Part shown: positions 17,425 to 26,562 of the stretch, in pieces
Layout of the letters: each line of letters starts with the position of its first letter
Numbering within the stretch: the stretch's first letter is position 1
Origin: JANWXD01 sp037446115
GTDB taxonomy: Bacteria; Acidobacteriota; Terriglobia; Bryobacterales; Bryobacteraceae
Length of the DNA stretch: 64,000 nucleotides
Direction of reading: 5' to 3'
Assembly: GCA_037446115.1 (NCBI GenBank)
Contig: JBBIJF010000002.1
Location: 1-64,000, forward strand
Program-made: the position numbers and the translations under genes
Notes under the pieces: generated by a model
What the model was told of the DNA's origin: nothing
What the model saw: the letters and a program-made list of their open reading frames with translations, nothing else
Database searches by the model: none

Positions 17425-20400
17425 ATGCGGATTCAGTGCCGACCTCGATACTTGCTAGCGTTGTGCGGAGCTGCAGTCCTGGCAGCCGGCTGGGGCAGCA
17501 GCCATGCCGCTTCTCAAGGCGATCCGTCCAAGGATTCGGCAGCGGAACTCGCTTTACTGCGCCGCCCCAGGGCCCTGCCCCCGCGCCCCGAGGTCTCCTG
17601 GGATCAGGTCCGGGCGCAATTCAAAGACCCACCGGCGGAGTACCGTTCCATGCCGCTGTGGGTATGGAACGACGAACTCGACTGGGACCGCCTGAAGGAG
17701 CAACTTGCCTCGTTTCGCGAGCAGGGTATGGGCGGCGTCTTCGTGCACCCGCGGCCGGGCCTGATGACGGAGTATCTGGGCCAGGAGTGGTTTCGACTGT
17801 GGCGGCTCTCGGTGGAAGAAGGCAAGCGCCTCGGCTTGATGATCAACATCTATGACGAGAACAGCTACCCTGCGGGCTTCGCCGGAGGCCACGTACCGGC
17901 CCGTGCGCCGGATACGGCCGCCCAGTACGTTCAGGCGGAACTCGACGTCCCACCCGGCTCCGCCCTTTTTCGCCGCGGGGCCAGTGTCGCGCTGTTTGCG
18001 GTCGAACGCGACGAAACGGGAGCCGTGAGAGCAGCCCGCCGGATCCGGAGCGCCGCCGCGTTACAGCCCGGCGAAGCCGTTGTCGCCTTCCGGCTCCGGC
18101 GGGCGAGCGGCAATCCGTGGACGGGCGAGTTCCCTTACGTGGACCTGACCAATCCGCAAACCGCGCCGCACTTCCTGGAAACGACCTACGAGGCCTACCG
18201 AAAGCAGGTGGGCGCGGAATTCGGCAAGACCGTGCGATGGGCTTTCTGCGACGAGCCGTTGCTGGCGACGGCCGGCGCGTACGACACAGCACGGCTGGCG
18301 CTGCCGCTCAGCTACAACACGCTGGCGGAATTTCAGCGGCGCAACGGCTATGACCTGGCAGCCGCATTACCCTCGCTGTTCTGGGATGTCGGCGACTGGC
18401 GCAAGGTACGCTTTGACTATTGGCAGACGCTGCACGACCTGTGGAAAGAAAACTTCATGCGCCCGATGTTTTTGTGGTGCGACCGCCACAATCTGCAGTG
18501 GACCGGCCACTGGATGGAGCATGAATGGCCGTATCCGTGGATCACGCCCGCCGACGGCTCGCTTTATGTCTATCAGCACATGCCGGGCATTGACATGCTG
18601 GAGGGCGCGCGCCTGCGCGCCGAGGGAAGAGATCCGCACCTTCTGTTCACCATCAAGCAGGTGGCAAGCGTCGCGCACCAACTCGGCCGCCGGGCCTTCT
18701 GCGAGGCCTTCGGCGTGGCGGGCTGGGACGGGACGCTCGAGCACTACAAGCGCTTCGGCGACTGGCTGCTGGCCCACGGGATCAACTTCATCAATCAGCA
18801 TTTGTCCTTCGTGACCGTGCGCGGCGCCCGCAAGCGGGATCATCCCCAAAGCTTCAGCGACGTCTCACCCTGGTGGCCGTACTACCGGATTCATGCCGAC
18901 CACTTGGCGCGGGTGTCCTACCTTTCCAGCGTGAGCGTGGCACGGAACCGCCTGCTCGTGCTCGTGCCCACGACTTCGGGCTTTCTGTGGGCCCGCCGCG
19001 GCGGGCCCACGCCGGAACTGGAGCAGATGCGCACAGACAACGCGGAGCTCAACCAATTTTTGGCCGACCATCAGGTGGACTTCGACCTGGGGGACGAGTA
19101 CGTGATGGAGTGGTTCGGCCGAGCAGAAGGCCCGCGTTTTGTGATCGGCGAGGCGGCCTATGAGCTTGTGGTGTGGCCCAAGAACATGATCAACGTCCGC
19201 CGCCAGACCGTACCGCTGCTCGAGCAGTATCTGGCAGGCGGCGGGCAGGTGATCGCCCTCGGGCCGCCGGCAAGCTACGTGGACGGCCGCCGGAGTGAAA
19301 CCCTGAACGATCTGCGCCGCCGCTTCCCGTCCCGCTGGCGCGAAGCGGCCAGCCTGCCAGACCTGCTGGCCGCGGTGCGCGAGCGCCTCAAGCCGCGCGT
19401 GATTGCCGACCGTGCCCTCCCGTCCGTCGGCCTTCTGGAACGGTTTCTCCCATCCGGAGAACGCGTGTTGTTTTTCGCCAACACGGGGATCGAGTCCGCA
19501 GAGGCGACCGTCGAACTCGTGGGCGGGACAGTTGAGCTTTGGGACACTGTAACCGGCGAGATCCGTCCGCATCCGGCTGTGCCCGCGTCTGAGGGGCGGC
19601 TGCGGTTCGCTTTGGCGCTGCCGCCCGCCGCTTCGGCACTGTACGTGGTGCGTCCGGAGGGCAGGCCTGCGGCTCCGCCTCCGGGAGCTGTCTTCACGCC
19701 GCTTCCGGCCGGCCCGTGGACCATCCGGCCGGACTCGCCGAACGTTCTGGTGCTCGATTACTGTGATCTCCAAATAGGGGATCGCCTGCTACGGGATCTC
19801 AACACCTGGGAGGCCAACTGGATCCTGTGGCAGGCCCACGGCTTTGAGCGGCCGGCTTGGGACAACGCGGTACAGTTCAAGCGCCGTATCTTCGACCGCA
19901 ACCGCTTTCCCGCGGATTCCGGTTTTGAGGCCCGCTTCCGTTTCACAGCGGGCGACCGCGCAGCCCTTGCGGGCCTCGAGCTGGGCGTCGAGAATCCGGA
20001 GTTGTACGAGATCCGGCTGAACGGTAAGCCCGTTGACTTCCGCAACGCCGCGCGCTGGTTTGACCCGCACTTCCGCATCCAGAAGGTGGAAGACGCCGCC
20101 ACCGTCGGAGAAAACGTGATCGAGGTCCGCGGCCGGCCGTTCGATGTGCGCATGGAGCTTGAGAATCTGTACATCCGCGGTTCGTTCTCGGTGGAGCCTG
20201 GGGAGAGAGGGTTTCACATCGGCGCACCGCGGGAGTTGAAGTTCGGTTCGTGGGCGCGCCAGGGCTATCCCTTTTACAGCGGCTCCGTACTTTACGAATC
20301 GGAGGCGGACCTTCCCTCGACCGCCCGCCGGCTGCAGATTCAACTCGAGCAGTGGGAGGGCAGCGTGGCCGAGATCCTGCTCGACGGCCGGCGCGCGGCA

Positions 20401-20655
20401 GTGGTGGCCTGGCCGCCGTACGCCACTGAGATTCCGGTGAGCGGAGGCCGGCACCGCGTCGGCGTCCGCGTGGTTTCCACGCCGCGCAACCTCTTCGGGC
20501 CCTTCCACAACCCATCGCGCCCCCGCATGCGAGCCTGGCCCGCCGCCTGGGCCGAGTTCCCGGAGCATCAGCCCGCCGGGTCTCGCTATGACGTCCTCGA
20601 CTATGGTCTGAGGCAGCCTCCGGTGCTCCGTTACGCAGCAACTCCGAGAGAATAA
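17425..20655 (+). CDS. Secreted GH106-like glycoside hydrolase
   Basis: A 1076-residue exported protein. The signal peptide spans about residues 1-29 (RYLLALCGAAVLAAGWGSSHA). The catalytic domain begins with PLWVWNDELDWDRLKEQL and FREQGMGGVFVHPRPGL, which resembles GH106 alpha-L-rhamnosidases and related proteins, and continues with a TIM-barrel part (WAFCDEPLL, HWMEHEWPYPWITPADGSL, CEAFGVAGWDGTLEH). A beta-galactosidase-type jelly-roll domain occupies the C-terminal third (about 800-1050). The acid/base and nucleophile residues are not assigned. ATG 17425 is chosen because it starts the signal peptide; ATG 17392 would add eleven residues. The sugar isomerase gene begins 4 bp after its stop, so the two form an operon that points to deoxyhexose or pentose release and conversion. 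Confidence 0.75.
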   Translation: MRIQCRPRYLLALCGAAVLAAGWGSSHAASQGDPSKDSAAELALLRRPRALPPRPEVSWDQVRAQFKDPPAEYRSMPLWVWNDELDWDRLKEQLASFREQGMGGVFVHPRPGLMTEYLGQEWFRLWRLSVEEGKRLGLMINIYDENSYPAGFAGGHVPARAPDTAAQYVQAELDVPPGSALFRRGASVALFAVERDETGAVRAARRIRSAAALQPGEAVVAFRLRRASGNPWTGEFPYVDLTNPQTAPHFLETTYEAYRKQVGAEFGKTVRWAFCDEPLLATAGAYDTARLALPLSYNTLAEFQRRNGYDLAAALPSLFWDVGDWRKVRFDYWQTLHDLWKENFMRPMFLWCDRHNLQWTGHWMEHEWPYPWITPADGSLYVYQHMPGIDMLEGARLRAEGRDPHLLFTIKQVASVAHQLGRRAFCEAFGVAGWDGTLEHYKRFGDWLLAHGINFINQHLSFVTVRGARKRDHPQSFSDVSPWWPYYRIHADHLARVSYLSSVSVARNRLLVLVPTTSGFLWARRGGPTPELEQMRTDNAELNQFLADHQVDFDLGDEYVMEWFGRAEGPRFVIGEAAYELVVWPKNMINVRRQTVPLLEQYLAGGGQVIALGPPASYVDGRRSETLNDLRRRFPSRWREAASLPDLLAAVRERLKPRVIADRALPSVGLLERFLPSGERVLFFANTGIESAEATVELVGGTVELWDTVTGEIRPHPAVPASEGRLRFALALPPAASALYVVRPEGRPAAPPPGAVFTPLPAGPWTIRPDSPNVLVLDYCDLQIGDRLLRDLNTWEANWILWQAHGFERPAWDNAVQFKRRIFDRNRFPADSGFEARFRFTAGDRAALAGLELGVENPELYEIRLNGKPVDFRNAARWFDPHFRIQKVEDAATVGENVIEVRGRPFDVRMELENLYIRGSFSVEPGERGFHIGAPRELKFGSWARQGYPFYSGSVLYESEADLPSTARRLQIQLEQWEGSVAEILLDGRRAAVVAWPPYATEIPVSGGRHRVGVRVVSTPRNLFGPFHNPSRPRMRAWPAAWAEFPEHQPAGSRYDVLDYGLRQPPVLRYAATPRE

Positions 20656-20659
20656 CTTC

Positions 20660-22072
20660 ATGGGAGAGCGCAGACAGCCGGCAAGGGTGGGCGTGTTTGC
20701 CGTGGGGCTGGCGGCTTACTGGCCGCAGTTTCCCGGCTTGCGGGAGCAGCTGGAAGGCTACCTGGGCGAAGTGGGGCGGCGGATTGCGTCCTTCGGCGCC
20801 GAGCTCATCCGGGGCGGGCTGGTGGACACGGCGCAGGCCGCGCGCCAGGTTGGAGATGAGTTCGCGCGCCAAGGCGTGGATCTTGTGATCTGTCATACGG
20901 CGACGTACGCCACCTCCTCGCAGGTGCTGCCGGTAGTGCAGCAAGCCCGGGCGCCGGTCGTGGTCTTAAACCTGCAACCCGTGGCGGCGCTCGATTACGA
21001 ACGCACTGACACGGCGGCGTGGCTGGCCAACTGCTCGGCCTGCTGCGTGCCGGAGATCGCGAACGCGTTTGTGCGCGCCGGGGTGGAGTTTCGGGTGGTC
21101 TCCGGGATGCTGTTCAGCGATGCGGCCGCTTGGGGTGAAATCGAACAGTGGTGCCGCGCGGCAGCGGCTGCGCGTGCGCTTCGCCGGAGCCGCATCGGGT
21201 TTCTGGGACACACCTATCCCGGAATGCTGGATCTGTATGCGGACTTCACGATGGTCCACGGACAGCTTGGGGCGCACGTGGAGGTGCTCGAGATGTGCGA
21301 CTTGGCCCGGCGCGTGGCCGACGTGCGTGAGGCCGAGGTCGCGACCAAACTGGCCGAGACACAGGAGGTGTTTGCGCTGGAGGAAGGCATCGCCGAAGAA
21401 GATCTGCGGTGGTCGGCGCAAGTGGCGGCGGGCCTGGAACGGCTGATCGCCGATTTCGATCTGGACGGAGTGGCTTACTACTACCGCGGTCTGGACGGCA
21501 ACGAATACGAGCGGCTGGCGGCAGGGATGATTCTCGGTAACAGCCTGCTTACGGCCCGCGGCATTCCTGCCAGCGGCGAGGGAGATTTGAAGAACTGCCT
21601 TGCGATGCTGCTCATGGACCGGCTGGGCGCGGGAGGGTCGTACACCGAGTTCTATGCCATGGACTTTCAGGAGAACTTCGTCCTGATGGGCCATGACGGG
21701 CCGGGCCACCTCGCAATGAGCGACCGCCGGCCCATCCTGCGCAGCCTCGGGCTGTATCACGGCAAGCGGGGCCGCGGCGTCTCCGTGGAGTTCAACGTCA
21801 AGACCGGTCCGGTGACGGTGCTCGGTCTCACGCAAACCGCAGAGGGCCGTTTCAAGTTCGTGGCGGCCGAAGGCGAATCCCTGCCCGGGCCGGTCCTGCG
21901 CATTGGAAACACCAACTCGCGGATCCGGTTCGGCCTGCCTCCGGCGGCGTTCCTGAATCGCTGGTGCCAGGAAGGCCCCACCCACCACTGTGCGCTCGGG
22001 CTGGGTCACCGGGTGGCGGAACTCGAGAAGGTCGCCTTTCTGCTGCACGTGCCGCTTGTGCGGATCGGGTAG
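20660..22072 (+). CDS. L-arabinose/L-fucose isomerase-family protein (AraA-like)
   Basis: A 470-residue cytosolic protein of the L-fucose/L-arabinose isomerase superfamily, which interconverts aldoses and ketoses with Mn2+. The metal and catalytic residues of AraA appear conserved: Glu in SGEGDLKN, Glu in SYTEFYAMDF, His in VLMGHDGPGH and His in GPTHHCALGLGH. Substrate specificity cannot be read; many environmental members act on sugars other than L-arabinose. It begins 4 bp after the GH106-like hydrolase gene, probably co-translated, so it may isomerise the monosaccharide that enzyme releases. No kinase or aldolase follows. It is convergent with the DUF547 gene. Confidence 0.8.
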   Translation: MGERRQPARVGVFAVGLAAYWPQFPGLREQLEGYLGEVGRRIASFGAELIRGGLVDTAQAARQVGDEFARQGVDLVICHTATYATSSQVLPVVQQARAPVVVLNLQPVAALDYERTDTAAWLANCSACCVPEIANAFVRAGVEFRVVSGMLFSDAAAWGEIEQWCRAAAAARALRRSRIGFLGHTYPGMLDLYADFTMVHGQLGAHVEVLEMCDLARRVADVREAEVATKLAETQEVFALEEGIAEEDLRWSAQVAAGLERLIADFDLDGVAYYYRGLDGNEYERLAAGMILGNSLLTARGIPASGEGDLKNCLAMLLMDRLGAGGSYTEFYAMDFQENFVLMGHDGPGHLAMSDRRPILRSLGLYHGKRGRGVSVEFNVKTGPVTVLGLTQTAEGRFKFVAAEGESLPGPVLRIGNTNSRIRFGLPPAAFLNRWCQEGPTHHCALGLGHRVAELEKVAFLLHVPLVRIG

Positions 22073-22178
22073 ATCCAGTGTGCGGGCGATGCGCGTACGC
22101 AGCGAGCGTCCGCCGGCACGCTCAGCGGCGGCAGGGCAAAGCTCGGACAGAGGCGAGCGGTTTGCGCGAGAGGCCAGT

Positions 22179-22973
22179 CTACCACTTGGACCGGAAATAA
22201 TCCCAAAAAAGCCGCAGCCGGGAGTAGTTGCTGCCCCCTCCGGCGGCGTCGTTCAGGCCCCAGTCATAGTCCTTGAACTGGATCTTTGCATCGCCGCCGG
22301 CAAGAAAGGCGGCGGCAGGCGGCCCGAACTGCGCCAGAAACGTCCCCAGGGTCATTCCTCCCTGCTCGAAGTCGCCGCGGTACCAGCGGAAGATGCTGCT
22401 CACAACAGCGCGGCGCTCCTCGGGCCGGAACTCGTTCAGAGCAGGCATAGACAACCACTGTCGCGTGTTGTCCTTCATCTGTTGATCGAGGCGGCCGGCG
22501 ACGTAGGCCTCGCGGCGCAGCGGCGGGCAGCTTCGAGCCGCACAAACAAGTACCGAGTGCACGTGAGGGTCGCCCGTGCGGCGCAGCTTCGTTTCGATGT
22601 CATCGAGCGAGACGCTTTGGCCGTCCAGCCGATGCCGGGCTGCGGTGAAAGGCCTGGTGGTTTGCCAGATGCTGCGGACAGGGTAATGCCTGATCACCCA
22701 GCGAATTGTGAGGGCGTTGTAGGCGTTGATCAGGGCGGCCTTTCGCGCGGCCTCACTCATTCCCTCCGGCCACTTGGCGGCCAACTGCTCGAGGTAACGG
22801 TCCAGGAGGTTCAGACCGGTCTGCTTCAGCCGCGCGTAGTCCACGCGGTGCTGCTCATTTACGTACTCCTTGAGGATGCGGTCCCACAATTCGTGACGGA
22901 GGTCCGGACCCGGCTCGACAGCAGGGGCGGGGAGAAGCAGCAGGAGAACCAGCATCCATCGGAGAGCGTGCAT
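22179..22973 (-). CDS. DUF547 domain protein, exported
   Basis: A 264-residue protein with an N-terminal signal peptide (MLVLLLLLPAPAVEPG) and a full DUF547 domain. The family motifs are present: KAALINAYNALTIRWV, HSVLVCAARSCPPLRREAY, and a closing FKDYDWGLND. The Cys in VCAARSCPP and the nearby His resemble a papain-like active site, but no activity is established for the family. GGAG lies four bases before the ATG. It is monocistronic, convergent with the isomerase gene and followed on the same strand by nothing close; the aldo/keto reductase ends ~107 bp upstream. Confidence 0.83.
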   Translation of the reverse strand: MHALRWMLVLLLLLPAPAVEPGPDLRHELWDRILKEYVNEQHRVDYARLKQTGLNLLDRYLEQLAAKWPEGMSEAARKAALINAYNALTIRWVIRHYPVRSIWQTTRPFTAARHRLDGQSVSLDDIETKLRRTGDPHVHSVLVCAARSCPPLRREAYVAGRLDQQMKDNTRQWLSMPALNEFRPEERRAVVSSIFRWYRGDFEQGGMTLGTFLAQFGPPAAAFLAGGDAKIQFKDYDWGLNDAAGGGSNYSRLRLFWDYFRSKW

Positions 22974-23079
22974 CAGTCTCCAATATGGTGATTCGGAGGA
23001 GCGACGGCGCAGGTAACGCCTGAGCTGGAAAGTTTCCTCAACTCACGCGGGCGATTGGCGGGAAGCCCAGGGTCGTGGC

Positions 23080-24024
23080 TCAGCCGGCCTGCTTCTTTTT
23101 CCAGTACTCGAGCACGGGGCCGGTGTACACGCCCGCGCCGGAGACGGCGCGCGTGCGCACCTGTTCCATCTGATCCGCGGGCATTCTGCGGAAATTCTCC
23201 AGGGCGCGGATGTTGTCCTGCATCTGGCCCAGCGTGCCGGCGCCGCAAACGGCTACGTGCACGCCGGGCAGGCTTAAGACATAGCGGAGGCATTCGGTGG
23301 GATTGAGGGACCGCAAAAGGAAAGCCTTCGCAAAGACCTTCATGGCCTGTACACCCAAACCGAGTCGCTCAGCCACCGGCAGCGCTTCGCGTTCAAAGCT
23401 CAAGTAAGCGTGGTCGGCGGCGTGCAGAGGCATCATGACCGTGTCCCAACGAGGATACGCCTTCATCATGGCCACGTGCGCGGCGGGATCATAATGCCCG
23501 GTAAAGCCGATGAAGCGACACTTACCTTGCTTCTTGGCGGCCTCCAGGGCCTCAAGGGCGCCGCCGGGCGCAAGCACTTTGCGCACATCCTCTTCGCTTT
23601 CGACCGCGTGGAGTTGCCAGAGGTCCACGTAATCGGTCTTGAGCAGGCGCAGGGACGTCTCCAGGTCGGCCATGGCCTGGGCGGCCGTGCGCGCCAGAGT
23701 TTTGGTGGTCAGAAAGACGTTCTTGCGGACGCCCTCCAGGCCGATGCCATAGGCTTCCTCCGCCCGGCCACCCCAGTAACTGCGAGCACAGTCGAAAAAG
23801 GTAACCCCGAGTTCGTACACCCTGCGCACGTGCTGCGCCGCACTTTGGAGATCCGGGTGCAAATCCATCCGGGCGCCGCCCTGGGCGACGATGCTCACCT
23901 TCGCGCCGGTCTTCCCGAAGGTCGTCACCGGGATGTCCGCCGCCCCGGAGCCTGCCGCCTTTGCGGCGGGAGGCGCCATGCCCAGGGCGCCTAGCGCAGT
24001 GCTGAGGAAATAACGTCTCTCCAT
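23080..24024 (-). CDS. Tat-exported aldo/keto reductase
   Basis: A 314-residue NADPH-dependent oxidoreductase of the aldo/keto reductase superfamily. The catalytic tetrad can be traced: Asp and Tyr in FFDCARSYWGG, Lys in FLTTKTL and His in LWQLHAV. Before the barrel is a twin-arginine-type signal (ERRYFLSTALGALG, cleavage after AKAAG or so), so a folded, cofactor-loaded enzyme may be exported. This is frequent in acidobacterial and planctomycete members. The ATG at 24024 follows GGAGG with a spacing of six. A TTGGTC-17-TATACT promoter lies about 85 bases upstream. Confidence 0.87.
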   Translation of the reverse strand: MERRYFLSTALGALGMAPPAAKAAGSGAADIPVTTFGKTGAKVSIVAQGGARMDLHPDLQSAAQHVRRVYELGVTFFDCARSYWGGRAEEAYGIGLEGVRKNVFLTTKTLARTAAQAMADLETSLRLLKTDYVDLWQLHAVESEEDVRKVLAPGGALEALEAAKKQGKCRFIGFTGHYDPAAHVAMMKAYPRWDTVMMPLHAADHAYLSFEREALPVAERLGLGVQAMKVFAKAFLLRSLNPTECLRYVLSLPGVHVAVCGAGTLGQMQDNIRALENFRRMPADQMEQVRTRAVSGAGVYTGPVLEYWKKKQAG

Positions 24025-24107
24025 GTCATCCTCCGTGGCGGGGCTGCCGTGTCCTCTCAGGCCGACCCGGCATGTCGTCTGCCGCGCTGATGATGCGCTC
24101 CCCTGAT

Positions 24108-24136
24108 AGTATAGGCGGTATTCCGATTTTGACCAA
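24108..24136 (-). promoter_or_regulatory. Sigma70-like promoter of aldo/keto reductase gene
   Basis: On the minus strand TTGGTC (24136-24131), a 17-base spacer, and TATACT (24113-24108). Transcription would start near 24101, leaving a leader of about 77 bases. Confidence 0.5.
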
Positions 24137-24429
24137 GAGTCGCCTCGCAACGTTTTTCCAGCCGCGTTGATTCCCCACGGCGTGCCGCGACGGCGATTGC
24201 GGTGCTGCTCCTCACCTTCGCACTGCGAAGGGCCGGGCGTCCCTCACGGCGCCCTCGACGCCTGGAAACAGCGGACTCGGCACATGATGGCGAAATCGAG
24301 AGGCCCAGCTTCTCTTCCGGCGTCATAGTGTGCGCCCAAAGCTGCCGTACCGGCTCGGCACACGGAAGTCGGCATGATCGCTCGGAGCCGAGGAACTGGT
24401 TAATCGAGCGCTACTAAGGCGAGGCTGGA
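24137..24429. other. Intergenic stretch without a recognisable gene
   Basis: Together with the promoter region it forms ~405 bp between the aldo/keto reductase start and the gene remnant. Short open frames exist on both strands (e.g. 24057-24326 minus) but have no ribosome site, no family resemblance and an Arg/Ser-rich composition. I see no repeat, RNA gene or terminator here. Confidence 0.5.
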
Positions 24430-24945
24430 TCATCGGACACCCGGCAGCAGCGTGGCAAACCGCAACCATTTCGCGAGATTCGGAAGCCACAGAGCCGCCA
24501 CCCGGAGGCCCGACTTTTCGCGGACTTCGATCGTGCCATCGTCATAAACAACGACAAGCCGGCCTTGTTGCAGACCAAATAGTCTGAGGTGTCGGACGAG
24601 AGGATACTCGTTGGTAACGGTTCCGTCCGTGTCGAATTCGAGAAAGGAAGTACGGAATCTATCATACCGGCAAGAGAATACTTTTCCACCGGGTTCGGCG
24701 GCAAGATTGTTCCGGGAGCTTTCCGCCAGATCGGTCTCACTTACCATACGGACGGACACATCCAATTGCCACAGCCTCGGATCCAGTTCGGTGGCAGATC
24801 CTTTAGCGGTCAAAAAGTATAGAGACTTTCACTCGCCACGAATTCGTGTACGAGCATGGGTTCGCCGGCGTAGTGCGGCGGTACGACAGTTCTGATATCG
24901 AATGACTGCTTCCATGGCACGACAACGGGGGATGGGGTCAATTAC
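24430..24945 (-). pseudogene. Frameshifted remnant of a secreted/propeller-like gene
   Basis: The minus strand carries an open frame at 24430-24828 whose translation reads as genuine protein (e.g. FLEFDTDGTVTNEYPLVRHL, GRLVVVYDDGTIEV), ending in a TGA. Its first usable start would be a TTG. The protein-like sequence continues upstream in another frame, 24825-24945 (PWKQSFDIRTVVPPHYAGEP, then MLVHEFVASESLY), so a one-base shift near 24815, in an A-rich run, has split it. That upstream frame is closed by an in-frame TAA near 24940. The result is a 170-residue C-terminal fragment, possibly of a six-bladed beta-propeller protein. The GC content is lower than in neighbouring genes. A sequencing error at the A run cannot be excluded. 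Confidence 0.55.
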
Positions 24946-25018
24946 TGAAACTGCGACGACGACCCCCATCGCGGCGCGCAGACAGAGCCACTTCCGGCGC
25001 AGGTGCTTTGGTATGATG

Positions 25019-25039
25019 GCGCCTCCGGTTCGGAGGCGC
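25019..25039 (+). promoter_or_regulatory. Perfect 9-bp hairpin overlapping the ribosome site of the DASS gene
   Basis: GCGCCTCCG, loop GTT, CGGAGGCGC. The 3' arm contains GGAGG, seven bases before the TTG at 25044. A TATGAT hexamer at 25012-25017 would start transcription near 25024, leaving the 5' arm mostly untranscribed and the ribosome site free. A start further upstream would bury it. Confidence 0.45.
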
Positions 25040-25043
25040 TCGA

Positions 25044-26495
25044 TTGAAGCCGCAAGTCAGCGAAAGCACGCCGATGTCGGCACTCACTGCGCGCGGGCGC
25101 CTGGTGCGCAGCGCCGCGGTAGTAGCGGTCTTCGCCGCAGTGGTGTGGCTGGCGCCGCGCCCGGAGACGATTCGACCGGAGAGCTGGAGACTGACCGGGA
25201 TCTTTCTGGCGGCGATCGCCGGGCTGATGCTCCAACCGGCGCCCGGCGGCGCGGTGGTCCTGCTGGCGGTGACGCTGGCGGCTTTATGGGGCGGGCTCAC
25301 CATCCAGGAGGCTTTAGGAGGCTACGGCGACCCGACCGTGTGGCTTGTCATGGCCGCCTTTTTCATTTCGCGGGCGCTGATCAAGACCGGCATGGCCCGC
25401 CGCATCGCGCTGTCTTTCGTGCGGTGGTTCGGCCGGACTTCGCTCGGGGTCTGCTACGCCCTGGCGCTTTCGGACATGACGCTGGCCACGATCATTCCCT
25501 CGAACGCGGCCCGCTCCGGCGGAGTGATCCTGCCGATTCTGCGTTCGATCGCGGAAGTCTACGGCTCTTATCCCGGTCGGACCGCGGCTCTGCTCGGCTC
25601 GTTTCTTATGACGGCGGTTTATCAGAGCATCTGCGTGACGGCCGCCATGTTCTATACGGGTCAGGCCTCCAATCCCCTGGCGGCACAAATTGCCGCCACG
25701 CAGTTCGGCTATCCGGTGACGTGGACGAGCTGGTTTCTGGCCGGGCTGATCCCGGGGCTGTGTTCTCTGGCGGTGATCCCGCTGGTGGTCGCGCGGTTGA
25801 ATCCGCCCGAGATCCGCAAGACGCCGGAAGCCGCAGCCTTCGCGGCCCGGGAACTGGAAGCCATGGGGCGGTTGAGCCGCGGAGAAACGATCGTGGCGGC
25901 CGTGTTCGTGGCGGTGTGCGGATTGTGGGTCACCTCACCGCTGCACAAGGTGGATATCACGGTGACGGCCCTGCTCGGAAGCGGGGCGCTGCTTGCCTCG
26001 GGCGTGCTCACCTGGGAGGACGTCAAGAGCGAGAAGGCGGCCTGGGACATCTTCATCTGGTACGGCGGGCTGCTGCGGCTCGGCAAAGCGCTGGGCGACG
26101 CAGGCGTCACGGCGGAATTCGCCCGCGGGGTGGGGGCGTTACTGGAAGGTCCGGGCTGGGTCCCGCTGTTTGCCGGTGCGCTCGTCATCTACTTTTACGC
26201 CCACTACGGCTTTGCCAGCATCACCGCGCACCTGCTGGCGATGTATGCGGCGTTCGTGGCCCTGCTGGCGGCCAAGGGAGCGCCGCTCGGGCTGATGGTG
26301 TACGCCTTTGCCTGTTTTGCGAATCTGTCGGCGGGACTGACCAACTACGGCACCACGCCTTCGCCCATGTTCTTCGCGCACGAGTATGTCTCCTTGCGCC
26401 GCTGGTGGGCGGTGGGCTTCGCAGTCTCAGTGGTGAATCTCGGGATCTGGTCGGCAGTGGGTTTTACCTGGTGGAAGTTGCTGGGGATCTGGTGA
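25044..26495 (+). CDS. DASS / SLC13-family anion symporter
   Basis: A 483-residue membrane protein of the divalent anion:Na+ symporter family (CitT/SdcS-like), with 11-12 hydrophobic segments. Two substrate/Na+ motifs are visible: IIPSNAARSGGVILPI in the first half and LTNYGTTPSPMFF in the second, variants of the family SNT motifs. Probable substrates are C4-dicarboxylates, citrate or 2-oxoglutarate. The start is uncertain. TTG at 25044 has GGAGG seven bases before it and gives the N-terminus MKPQVSES; ATG at 25074 has no ribosome site and gives MSALTARG. It is followed by DUF2961 after 67 bp with its own promoter. Confidence 0.88.
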   Translation: MKPQVSESTPMSALTARGRLVRSAAVVAVFAAVVWLAPRPETIRPESWRLTGIFLAAIAGLMLQPAPGGAVVLLAVTLAALWGGLTIQEALGGYGDPTVWLVMAAFFISRALIKTGMARRIALSFVRWFGRTSLGVCYALALSDMTLATIIPSNAARSGGVILPILRSIAEVYGSYPGRTAALLGSFLMTAVYQSICVTAAMFYTGQASNPLAAQIAATQFGYPVTWTSWFLAGLIPGLCSLAVIPLVVARLNPPEIRKTPEAAAFAARELEAMGRLSRGETIVAAVFVAVCGLWVTSPLHKVDITVTALLGSGALLASGVLTWEDVKSEKAAWDIFIWYGGLLRLGKALGDAGVTAEFARGVGALLEGPGWVPLFAGALVIYFYAHYGFASITAHLLAMYAAFVALLAAKGAPLGLMVYAFACFANLSAGLTNYGTTPSPMFFAHEYVSLRRWWAVGFAVSVVNLGIWSAVGFTWWKLLGIW

Positions 26496-26503
26496 AGCGC
26501 GTG

Positions 26504-26532
26504 TGGACGCGGCCGCATGCTTCCGCTATAAT
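26504..26532 (+). promoter_or_regulatory. Sigma70-like promoter of DUF2961-cupin operon
   Basis: TGGACG (26504-26509), a 17-base spacer, and a consensus TATAAT (26527-26532). The mRNA would start near 26539. The ATG at 26563 follows a strong GGAGGAGAGG ribosome site, so this transcript has a leader. Confidence 0.6.
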
Positions 26533-26562
26533 CCGCCATGATCAGCGAACGGAGGAGAGGCC

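Noticed and set aside
24057..24326. 89-residue minus-strand ORF in the intergenic region
   Set aside because: No ribosome site, Arg/Ser-rich, overlaps the promoter of the aldo/keto reductase gene, and no recognisable family.
24589..24822. 77-residue plus-strand ORF opposite the gene remnant
   Set aside because: The minus-strand translation is clearly more protein-like and continues beyond this frame; the plus-strand ORF is a shadow.
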